Assembly (NCBI GenBank): GCA_016713535.1
Contig: JADJOY010000014.1
Span: 62,001 to 126,000, forward strand
Source of the DNA: Deltaproteobacteria bacterium
GTDB taxonomy: Bacteria; JADJOY01
Direction of reading: 5' to 3'
DNA length: 64,000 bases
Made by a program: the position numbers and the translations under genes. Shown one piece after another: positions 37,228 through 44,744 of this stretch. The number at the start of each line of letters is the position of its first letter. Positions within the stretch are counted from its first letter, which is position 1. Below the pieces are notes generated by a model that saw only the letters and a list, made by a program, of their open reading frames with translations, was not told where the DNA came from and searched no databases.

Positions 37228-38897
37228 ATGAACAGACTCGATCGCCCCGCCGCTGCCGCGGCCGCCGCCGCTTCGGCCGCCGCCAGCGAGCCTGGCGGCG
37301 GCCGGTGGCTGACCGCGGTGCTGCTGGTGGGATTGCTGGTGAGGATCCTCGGCATCGGCTGGGGGCTGCCCTCGGGCCTGATCCCCGGCGAACCGCCGTT
37401 CCATCCCGACGAGCTGGCGCCCTGGGACGAGGGCGGCACGCTCTACACCGCGCCCGACCCGATCACGTTCACCTGGGGTGGCGCGTTCTACTTCCGCCTC
37501 GCGTGGTTGGTGCGCGCCATCGGCGAGGGAATGCACCCCGCCAACGCGATCGCCGCGACGGTGTTCACCATCACCTGGCTGCGGCTGATCAACGTCGCGG
37601 TCGGGGTGGCGAGCGGTTACGCGATCTACCGCGCTGGCGCGCTGGTGCTCGGCCGCCGCGCGGGGTTGCTCGCCGCGTTCCTGTTCCTGACCTTCCCCGC
37701 ACACGTCCTCGAGTGCCACTACGCACGGCCCGACGTGGTGCAGCTCGGGTTCACCTGCGCCGTGGCGTGGTGCGCGGCCGCGCTCGCGACCCGGCGCGTG
37801 GCGAGCGCCGTGCGCACGAGCATCCTCGGCGGCGTGCTCGCCGGCCTCGCGATCGCGACGATGTTGTGGGGGGTGCTGGCGCTGGTGGCGCTCGCCGCCG
37901 CGGTGATGGTGGCCGAGTGGGGCGGCCGCCTCGACGCGCGCTACGTCCGGCGAGTGGCCGGGATCGGGGTCGCGATCGCGGTCGCCGCCTTCGTGGGCTA
38001 CCTGCTCGGAAGCGTCCGAGACCTTCGTGTTCTGGGACATGTTCCTGAATGGCCGAAAGCGCGCCGCGATGATGCACGGCGCGAGCAGCTACCACGCGCC
38101 GCTCGGGCTGCTCTTCGGCACCGCCCTCTACGCCTTCGGCAGCGGCGGGGCGCTCGCGGGTTACGTCGGCGCGGTGGGGATCGCGGCGCGGAGCCGCAGC
38201 CGCGCGGCGGGCTGGATCGCGGTGGCGCCGCTCGTCGCCGGTGTCGTGCTGCTCGGCATGCTCGAGGGCAACATGATGCGCTACGTGCTGTTCCTGGCGC
38301 CTTGGCTCGCGCTCCTCGGCGCGTTCGCGATCGAGGGGGCGATCGAGCTCGTGGCGCGACGCGCCGGTGGTGCGGCGGGCGTCGTCCGCGCCGTGGCCTG
38401 CGTGTTCGTCGTCCTCGCTGCGCTGCAGGTGCCGCTCGCCTACGTCCTCGGCATGCACCTCGTCGAGGACGCGCTACCGGACCGGGCGGTGGGTCGCACG
38501 CCAGGCGGTGGGCGGTGCCACGGTCGGCATCACCCCCGGCTTCTACGGGGACTGGACCTACATCGCGCGGTTCCCCGAGGGACCGGCGGGCGGCACGCTC
38601 ACCGTCGACGAGCTTCGGCTTCGCTCCAACTTCGATGCCTCCGGTTACCTCGGGCGCGGCCTCGATTTCATCACCCTGAGCGACGCCACCGCGGGCGGGG
38701 TGAGCGGCGACACCGCGCCCACCTTCGTCCGTGAGCTGACCAGGGGCGATCGCTACCGCGCGGTCGCGACGTTCGGTCCACCGTGGGAGCCGCTCTGCCT
38801 GCCCCGCCAACTCGGCGCCGAGCGGCCCGGCGACCTCCTCTACGTCCGCCAGACGTTCACCGTGTACGAGCGCGTGGCTCGAGCGACGTCGGGCTGA
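37228..38897 (+). CDS. GT-C glycosyltransferase, PMT/ArnT-like membrane protein (two apparent frameshifts)
   Basis: An integral membrane protein of about 555 residues once two shifts are allowed. The N-terminus has a helix (WLTAVLLVGLLVRILGIGWG) and then the family's first-loop acidic motif PFHPDELAPWDEGG, characteristic of polyprenyl-phosphate-sugar-dependent GT-C enzymes. Many helices follow. Frame one runs to about 38010. A second frame continues with ETFVFWDMFLNGRKRA and several helices to about 38475. A third frame supplies the soluble C-terminal part (TVGITPGFYGDWTYIARFPE ... VYERVARATSG). Each shift is one base. The role would be transfer of a sugar to lipid or protein at the outer face of the inner membrane. 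Confidence 0.75.
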
Positions 38898-38973
38898 CGC
38901 CAGGCCGTCCGGCCTCGCGGTGCCCCTACGGGCTGCGGCGCGCGTGACCTGACTCGGCGTGGCGCCGGTTCGT

Positions 38974-38998
38974 CGTAGGGGTGGGGTTCATCCCCGCC
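38974..38998. repeat. CGTAGGGG hairpin in the 282-base gap before the radical SAM locus
   Basis: CGTAGGGGTGGGGTTCATCC continues with CCGCC, giving a GGGG/CCCC hairpin whose start matches the CGTAG terminus of other elements here. Upstream at 38890-38935 lies a degenerate relative (GGGCTGACGCC, then GTGCCCCTACGG) that overlaps the TGA stop of the glycosyltransferase. The rest of the gap 38898-39179 contains a promoter (39068-39097) and no gene. Confidence 0.4.
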
Positions 38999-39067
38999 GG
39001 GAGCGGGCGGGAGCGTACCGAGGAGCGGACTCGCAGGGGCCGCTCGCACGGGTCGGCGGCCGTTTGC

Positions 39068-39097
39068 TTGACTCCCGTTTTTTGCGGGCCATACCCT
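39068..39097 (+). promoter_or_regulatory. Candidate promoter of the radical SAM locus
   Basis: TTGACT (39068-39073) is a good -35. ATACCC (39091-39096, spacer 17) or TACCCT (39092-39097, spacer 18) is a weak -10. The spacer holds CCCG-TTTTTTG-CGGG, an unusual T-run for this genome that also forms a small hairpin. The leader to the GTG at 39180 would be about 76 bases. This promoter could serve the following three to four genes. Confidence 0.35.
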
Positions 39098-39179
39098 AGC
39101 CCTCGTCGTCGGTCGCCCGTTCCCTTCCTGACGCGATCCCCCCGCGCTCACGGGCCCGCGGCTCGACACAAGTGGCTTC

Positions 39180-40589
39180 GTGACCAGCGCGTCGCACCTC
39201 GCGTCCAACCCGCCCCCTGCTCGCCGCGCGGCGTCGTTCACGCCGCCCGCGTCGCTGTCGTTCAAGCCCGGCACGGTCTTCGAAGTCCGGCCGATCGCCG
39301 AGCCCGCGCACGATCGTCACTTCGACGCGCTCGTCGAGCAAACCCGCAGCGTATGCCCGAGCTGCAAGCGCATCCTCGACGCCGAGCTGGTCACGCGCGG
39401 CGACGATCTCTACATGCGCAAGCGCTGCCCCGAGCACGGTGCCTTCGATCTCTTCTTCTCGCGCGACCAGCGCTTCGTTCGCGAGGTCCGCAACCTCACC
39501 ACGCCGCCTGCCGATGCGCGCCTCCGCAAGGACCGCTTCGAGCACTTCGACGGTCTGCGCTCGCTGCTCATCGACATCACCGACGCCTGCAACATGGCGT
39601 GCCCCAACTGCATCACCGACTCGCGCGCACGGCCCACCCGTGAGCCCGACACCGCGGTGCTGCTCGAGAAGCTCCGTGCCATCCCCGGGCGCAAGCCGAT
39701 CGTCTACCTGATCGGCGGCGAGCCGACGTTGCGGAAGGACCTGGTGCCGTTCCTCGCGACGCTCGTCCGCGAGGGCTTCATCGTCAAGCTCGAGACCAAC
39801 GGCATCCGCCTGGTCGACGAGCACTATTGCCGCGAGCTCAAGGACGCGGGGCTCGAGGTGGGTGTACCTGCAGTGGGACAGCCTGCACGAGCCCACCCTC
39901 GAGAAGCTGCGCGCGCGGCCGATGCTCGACGTGCGCTGCCGTGCCCTCGAGAACTGCATCCGCTTCGGCTTCAAGGTGCTGCTCGCGTGCATGATCGAGA
40001 AGGACGAGAACGACGACCAGGTCGGCGAGCTGCTCGCGTTCGCGCGCGCCACACCGCAGGTGTCGACGATCTCGCTCCTGCCGTCGTCACGCCAGGGGCG
40101 AAACGAGCTCACCGACGAGCCGGCGAAGATCGGCGTCGTCGACGTGATCAAGCGCATCGAGCGCGGACCGCCGGCCAGATCGCCAAGCGCGACTTCCTGT
40201 GGTTCCTGCGCGCGCTGCGGCTCGTGCACCGCCTCACCGGCAACCCCGACTACAAGCCGCGCTCGTGCCTGCTTCACCTCGCCTACTATCACGACGGCGA
40301 AGCCCTCGTGCCGCTCAACCGGCTCCTGAATCCGCTCACGCTGCTACGCCACTGGCGCGCGGTGCCGCGCCTCTGGCCGCTGATCACCAACCTCGGTCGC
40401 ATCGACCGCACGCCCTATCTGCCGCACCTCTCGTTCGTGGTCGTCGAGGCGCTCCTCGATCGCCAGACCATGGACTTCCGCGAGGCCTCGAACTGCGACA
40501 AGGCCTACCTCACCGAAGAGGGTTACTCGCTGCTCTGCAGCTACAATGCGCTGGAGCGTGGGGTCACCGATCCCGTGCTGCCCGCCTGA
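39180..40589 (+). CDS. Tes/MJ0619-like radical SAM protein (two compensating frameshifts)
   Basis: About 469 residues. The N-terminus has the MJ0619/tetraether-lipid-synthase-type preamble: TRSVCPSCKRILDAELVTRG (Cys59, Cys62), YMRKRCPEHGAFDLFFSRD (Cys83), then the radical SAM cluster site CNMACPNC (Cys137, 141, 144) and YLIGGEPTLRKD. The middle and end also fit: YLQWDSLHEPTLEKLRARPM, SCLLHLAYYHDGEALVPLNR, and NCDKAYLTEEGYSLLCSYNA, which parallels the 'C-x-x-x-Y...DG...(F/L)C-x-Y-N' end of the family. A +1 shift near 39860 and an opposite shift near 40165-40175 put residues about 228-330 in another frame; the motifs quoted there come from that frame. In archaea this family joins lipid tails; bacterial members act on unknown substrates. 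GTG start. Confidence 0.72.
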   Translation: MTSASHLASNPPPARRAASFTPPASLSFKPGTVFEVRPIAEPAHDRHFDALVEQTRSVCPSCKRILDAELVTRGDDLYMRKRCPEHGAFDLFFSRDQRFVREVRNLTTPPADARLRKDRFEHFDGLRSLLIDITDACNMACPNCITDSRARPTREPDTAVLLEKLRAIPGRKPIVYLIGGEPTLRKDLVPFLATLVREGFIVKLETNGIRLVDEHYCRELKDAGLEVGVPAVGQPARAHPREAARAADARRALPCPRELHPLRLQGAARVHDREGRERRPGRRAARVRARHTAGVDDLAPAVVTPGAKRAHRRAGEDRRRRRDQAHRARTAGQIAKRDFLWFLRALRLVHRLTGNPDYKPRSCLLHLAYYHDGEALVPLNRLLNPLTLLRHWRAVPRLWPLITNLGRIDRTPYLPHLSFVVVEALLDRQTMDFREASNCDKAYLTEEGYSLLCSYNALERGVTDPVLPA

Positions 40590-40595
40590 GACTTC

Positions 40596-42125
40596 ATGCG
40601 CGTCGTCTTCGTCTACCCGGCCTTCGAGAACCTCGGCATCGAGTACCTCTCGGCCATGGCGCGGGCCGCCGGTCACTCGACCGCGCTCGCCTTCGATCCC
40701 TGCCTCTTCGACGACCAGTTCACCGACCTGCCGCTGATCGCGCCGTTCTTCGACCGCGGCGCGCAGGTGGTCCAGCAGGTCGTCGACCTGAAGCCGGAGA
40801 TCGTGTGCTTCTCGCTGGTGAGCGACCGCTACTGGTGGTTCCAGGCGCGGGCCGCCGCGATCAAGAAGCTCCTGCCCGGCGTGCCGATCGTCGCTGGCGG
40901 CATCCACGTCACGAGCGTGCCGGAGGTGGTGCTCGAGCAGCCGTTCTGCGACTTCGTGGTGACGGGAGAAGGGGAAGAGGCGTTCATCGAGCTCCTCGAC
41001 TGCCTGGAGCGCGACCGCGACTACGCGCGAGTTCGCAACCTGGGCTACGAGCGCAACGGCTCGGCGCACCTGAACCCCAAGCGCCCGCTCATCGACGACC
41101 TCGACGTGCTGCCGTTCCCCGACAAGGAGCTCTATCGGGACACGTCGGTGTCGAGCCGCGACCTCTACACGATCATGGCGTCGCGCGGCTGTCCGCTGCG
41201 CTGCACGTTCTGCAACAACAACGTCTACCACCGCGAGTACAAGGGGCAGAGCTGGAGCCGCACCCGCAGCGTCGACAGCGTGATGGCCGAGCTCAGGCAC
41301 GCGGTGGCGCGCTACGAGCCGGTCGAGATCAACTTCTACGACGAGATCTTCGCGCTCAAGGACTCGTGGCTCGAGGAGTTCACGCACCGCTACAAGCGTG
41401 AGATCGCGCTGCCCTTCATGGCGTGCCTGTACCCCGGCTTCCTGCAGGATCACCGCATCGCGATGCTCGCCGAGGCGGGCTGCGTGAAGGTGGACATCGG
41501 CGTCCAGGCGGTGAACGAGGAGATGCGCCGCGAGATCATGCTGCGCAAGGACACCAACGAGGAGATCGCGCGCGGCATCCGCTCGCTCAAGCACCACGGC
41601 ATCACCGTCGCCGCCGAGAACATCGTCTCGACGCCCGGCGAGCGCGAGAACCACCTCGTCGAGATGGCGCGCTTCTACAACGAGCTGCGCCCCGACATCC
41701 TCAAGTTCTACTGGCTCAAGTACTACCCGAAGACCGAGATGGTCGACGTGGCGCACCGCCTCGGCCACATCGACGACGACACCCGCGACCGCTTCCACCG
41801 TGGCGAGGGCGGCAAGTCGATCGCCACCGGCGGCAGCCTGCCGAGCGCGGACGCGCGGAAGTTCTACACCCTGTTCGTGCTGCTACCGTTCCTGAGCCAG
41901 CGCACCGTCACCGCGATCCTCGACAGGCGCCTCTATCGCTTCCTGCCCAACCTGTGGTTCCCGCGGGTCTCGTACCTGATCCTGCGCTGGCTCAACAAGA
42001 AGAAAGATCACCGCTCCGAGGCGATCCTCCACCGCTACACCAAGCACTACCGGCACTACGTGGGCGAGTGGCTCGGCGAGCGGCTGCTGTGGCCGATCCG
42101 CCGCCGCGCGCCGCTGCCGGCCTGA
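40596..42125 (+). CDS. B12-binding-domain radical SAM protein
   Basis: 509 residues. Residues 1-150 form a cobalamin-binding Rossmann-like domain (VVFVYPAFENLGIEYLSAMA, IVAGGIHVTSVPEVVLEQ, FVVTGEGEEAFIELLD). The DxHxxG motif is absent, as is common in this class. The radical SAM core starts with SRGCPLRCTFC (Cys199, 203, 206), followed by EINFYDEIFALKDSWLEEFT and AGCVKVDIGVQAVNEEMRRE. The class includes methyltransferases and ring-forming enzymes such as HpnP/HpnR and GrsA/B that modify lipids. A 6-base gap to the upstream radical SAM gene indicates one operon. Substrate unknown. The basic, aromatic C-terminus (about 440-505) could associate with membrane. Confidence 0.88.
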   Translation: MRVVFVYPAFENLGIEYLSAMARAAGHSTALAFDPCLFDDQFTDLPLIAPFFDRGAQVVQQVVDLKPEIVCFSLVSDRYWWFQARAAAIKKLLPGVPIVAGGIHVTSVPEVVLEQPFCDFVVTGEGEEAFIELLDCLERDRDYARVRNLGYERNGSAHLNPKRPLIDDLDVLPFPDKELYRDTSVSSRDLYTIMASRGCPLRCTFCNNNVYHREYKGQSWSRTRSVDSVMAELRHAVARYEPVEINFYDEIFALKDSWLEEFTHRYKREIALPFMACLYPGFLQDHRIAMLAEAGCVKVDIGVQAVNEEMRREIMLRKDTNEEIARGIRSLKHHGITVAAENIVSTPGERENHLVEMARFYNELRPDILKFYWLKYYPKTEMVDVAHRLGHIDDDTRDRFHRGEGGKSIATGGSLPSADARKFYTLFVLLPFLSQRTVTAILDRRLYRFLPNLWFPRVSYLILRWLNKKKDHRSEAILHRYTKHYRHYVGEWLGERLLWPIRRRAPLPA

Positions 42126-42151
42126 GCGGTCGCGCCCCGGATCGACCGCGA

Positions 42152-42270
42152 CCGGAGGCGCACGCGCCGCGTGCCCGCCGATACGCGACGGCGCCTGCAT
42201 CGACCGTCTCGCGGATCCCGGTGCGATCGGATCGATCCTGGTCTGGAGCGCCCGCCGCCGGCCGGCCGCA
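42152..42270. repeat. Interspersed palindromic element, copy 4 (two modules)
   Basis: Module one: CGGAGGCGCACGCGCCGCGT then GCCCGCCGATACG, a variant in which both arms have changed. Module two: GGTCTGGAGCGCCCGCCGCC then GGCCGGCCGC. It lies in the 240-base gap between the B12 radical SAM gene and the LnmK-like gene, so the latter may have its own transcript. I see no clear promoter in the remaining 95 bases. Confidence 0.6.
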
Positions 42271-42365
42271 GGCCGTGAGCAGGCTCGCGACCGCGAGTTG
42301 ATCCTCGGCCTGCTAAGCTCGGCGCGCGCCGTCCCCGGGGGGGCGGCGGACCGAGGAGGGGAACC

Positions 42366-43388
42366 TTGGAGCTTCGAATCGACGACGCCGGGACGATGTT
42401 CACCGAGCTCGAGCTCGGCATGTCGCACACCGGCCGCAACAACCTCGCCGAGACCCCGCTGCTCAAGGTGGTCGGCGACCTGCGCTGGCTGCACATGGCG
42501 CGGCTCACGGGCGTGGACAGCCGCGACGTCAAGGACGACCAGCTCAACCGGCTCTACGCGACGTTCTTCTACGTGGACGTGGTCTTCCCCGAGCGCACGC
42601 CGATGGCGCACTTCGGTGAGAACGACCACTTCACGCTGGTCAACACCATCCAGAGTGTCGAGAACAACTCGATGCTCGACGGCTACCACTTCCTCTACCC
42701 GGCGGAGTGGCCGGACGAGAAGAAGGTCGCGCTGCCGGACGGCGCCTCGGCGGTGAAGCTCGGCATCCCCTACGTGCGCACCTCGAACACCTTCGTGCTC
42801 ATGTTCCAGGGCGCGAGCTGGCTCAAGAAGGGCGTGCCCGCGCACCCCGGCATGTCGAAGCTGCCGCGCGCCAAGGAGTTCTTCGACTCCTACACGATGA
42901 TGATGAACGCCCACGAGAACAGGCGCTTCAAGGTGCCGCCCAAGACCTACAGCCCGCTCAACGACGAGCGCATGCACACCACCTACCAGCCGCTACCGGA
43001 TCGCGACCTGAACGGGGTGGGGCTGCTCTACTTCGCCAACTACCCGACGATCCTCGACCTCGCCGAGCGCGAGCTCCTCTCGAGCAAGACCCGCATCAAG
43101 CTCGACCACCACCTCCTCGACCTGCGCACCGTGGTGCGCAGGCAGAGCGCTTACCTTTCGAACGTGACCCCCGACGACTCGGTGGACGTCTACCTCGACG
43201 CGTGGATCGAGAACCCGTGGCTCCGGGTCGCACGCGGCCCGTCGAACCCGATCCGGCTCTTCCTGAACTTCGAGATGTACCGGCGCTCGGACCGCCGCAA
43301 GATGATGGTGTCGACGGTCGAGAAGGTGATCTTCGGCAAGTCGCTCGAGGACGCCGGCCTGATGGACGAGCTCAAGAGCCTCGCGTGA
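42366..43388 (+). CDS. LnmK-like double-hotdog protein (Pnap_2097/LnmK family)
   Basis: 340 residues. The opening LELGMSHTGRNNLAETPLLK followed by VVGDLRW closely parallels the LnmK opening ('GMPH...GLSE.WLLKELGDLHW'). LnmK is a bifunctional acyltransferase/decarboxylase with two hotdog halves that turns methylmalonyl-CoA into propionyl-ACP in leinamycin biosynthesis. Here the first half spans about 10-155 and the second about 185-335 (GVGLLYFANYPTILDLAERE ... FLNFEMYRRSDRRKMMV). The catalytic Tyr of LnmK cannot be placed by eye. The start is TTG with a very strong GAGGAGGGG 5 bases upstream. No polyketide synthase or carrier protein is nearby, so the role is open. Confidence 0.7.
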   Translation: MELRIDDAGTMFTELELGMSHTGRNNLAETPLLKVVGDLRWLHMARLTGVDSRDVKDDQLNRLYATFFYVDVVFPERTPMAHFGENDHFTLVNTIQSVENNSMLDGYHFLYPAEWPDEKKVALPDGASAVKLGIPYVRTSNTFVLMFQGASWLKKGVPAHPGMSKLPRAKEFFDSYTMMMNAHENRRFKVPPKTYSPLNDERMHTTYQPLPDRDLNGVGLLYFANYPTILDLAERELLSSKTRIKLDHHLLDLRTVVRRQSAYLSNVTPDDSVDVYLDAWIENPWLRVARGPSNPIRLFLNFEMYRRSDRRKMMVSTVEKVIFGKSLEDAGLMDELKSLA

Positions 43389-43449
43389 CGCCCGGGCGGA
43401 TGCGCGCCCCGCGGCCGGGACGGCGGGACGCGCGGCGGATCGGGTGGGC

Positions 43450-44592
43450 ATGGTCGATCGCCAGCACGTCTTCTTGATCCCGGGCTTCTTCGGGTTCACG
43501 AGCTTCGGCGAGCTCTCGTACTTCGCGCACGTGCGCCGCGCCCTGGAGGGCGAGGCCGCGCGCGCCGGTTTGAAGGTCGCGATCCACGACGTGGCGGTCC
43601 CCCCGACCGCGTCGATCCGGGCGCGCGCCCGCGCGCTCCTCGCGGCGGTCGCGAAGGTCGGGGGAACGGCGGCGCCGATCCACCTGATCGGTCACTCGAC
43701 CGGCGGTCTCGACGCGCGGCTGCTGGTGAGCCCGGGCGTGTCCCTCGGTGATGGGGGCGAGGGCGTCGACCCGGGCGAGCTCGAGCGCGTCGCGGCGCGG
43801 GTCCGCACCGTGCTCACGGTGGCGACGCCCCATCGCGGCACGCCGGCCGCGACGTTCTTCCGCACGATCTTCGGACGCCAGCTCCTGAGGGTGCTCTCGC
43901 TCGCCACGATCGTGGTCCTGAGCGCCGGGCCGCTGCCGGTCGCCGCGCTCGCGACCCTGGCTCGCATCACCAGGCGCCTCGACCGCGAGCTCGGGCTCGC
44001 GGGGGGCCTGCTGCACGCCCTCGAAGAGCAGGTGCTGCGCGACTTCACGCCGGTGCGGCGCGGCGAGCTGGTCGCGTTCCTCGAGCAGGTCGGCGCCGAG
44101 AGTGCGCTCGTCACCCAGCTCGCCCCCGAGGGGATCGACCTCCTGAACGCGGGGATCGGCGAGCGCGAGGGCGTGCGCTACGGCTCGATCGTCTGCTGCG
44201 CGCGCCGCCCCGGGCTCGGCGCGCTGCTGCGCGTCGGACCGAGCCCGACCGCGCTCGCCTCGCACGCCGTGTTCGCGGCGCTCCACCGGATCGCGGGGCG
44301 CGCTCAGGGCCTCACGCCCGACCTCTTCGAGCCCGCGCAGCTCGCTGCGTTGCGCGTCGGCTTCGGTGCCGTGCCGCGCCCCAGCGACAACGACGGGGTG
44401 GTGCCGACGCTGTCACAGCCGTGGGGAAGGGTGATCGCGGCGGTGTGGGCCGACCATCTCGACATCCTCGGCCACTTCGACGCCGAGCGGCTCGTGCCGC
44501 CGCACCACGACTGGCTGTCGAGTGGAACCCGCTTCGGGCCGCGCCCGTTCGACGAGGCCTGGCGCCGCGCATTCGGCTTCCTGGCGATCTGA
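43450..44592 (+). CDS. Lipase-like alpha/beta hydrolase
   Basis: About 380 residues in the triacylglycerol-lipase style: HVFLIPGFFGFTSFGELSYF with oxyanion-hole GF, nucleophile elbow LIGHSTGGLDARLL (Ser83), TVATPHRGTPAATFFR, the acid in PSDNDGVVPTLSQPWG, and catalytic His in DHLDILGHFD. A hydrophobic insertion (LLRVLSLATIVVLSAGPLPV) looks like a lid or membrane-contact segment. No signal peptide. ATG 43450 was chosen; a GTG two codons earlier is possible. It follows the LnmK-like gene by 61 bases on the same strand. A role on lipid esters fits the neighbouring radical SAM genes but is inference. Confidence 0.85.
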   Translation: MVDRQHVFLIPGFFGFTSFGELSYFAHVRRALEGEAARAGLKVAIHDVAVPPTASIRARARALLAAVAKVGGTAAPIHLIGHSTGGLDARLLVSPGVSLGDGGEGVDPGELERVAARVRTVLTVATPHRGTPAATFFRTIFGRQLLRVLSLATIVVLSAGPLPVAALATLARITRRLDRELGLAGGLLHALEEQVLRDFTPVRRGELVAFLEQVGAESALVTQLAPEGIDLLNAGIGEREGVRYGSIVCCARRPGLGALLRVGPSPTALASHAVFAALHRIAGRAQGLTPDLFEPAQLAALRVGFGAVPRPSDNDGVVPTLSQPWGRVIAAVWADHLDILGHFDAERLVPPHHDWLSSGTRFGPRPFDEAWRRAFGFLAI

Positions 44593-44651
44593 ACCGCAAC
44601 GTCGAGCGCTGGGTCGGTGTCGGAGCACCGACGCTCCACACGAAGTTTCGT

Positions 44652-44718
44652 GGCGCGGGGGGCGCCGTCCCCGCGCCGGAGAAGGAACGGGCCGGAGACC
44701 CCGAGGTCCCCGGCCCGT
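44652..44718. terminator. Two strong hairpins between convergent lipase and subtilase genes
   Basis: Hairpin one: GGCGCGGGG (44652-44660) with CCCCGCGCC (44669-44677). Hairpin two: ACGGGCCGG (44687-44695) plus GACC, a 4-base loop, then GGTC plus CCGGCCCGT (44710-44718), a nearly perfect 14-base stem. They occupy the 152-base gap between two converging genes and are good bidirectional terminator candidates despite lacking T-tracts. Confidence 0.6.
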
Positions 44719-44744
44719 CGCGTGTCCGCGCGAGTGCGGCTGGT

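Noticed and set aside
39855-40180. Programmed ribosomal frameshifting in the radical SAM gene
   Set aside because: No slippery heptamer or downstream pseudoknot is evident, the two shifts are opposite and cancel, and similar single-base shifts hit unrelated genes in the window.
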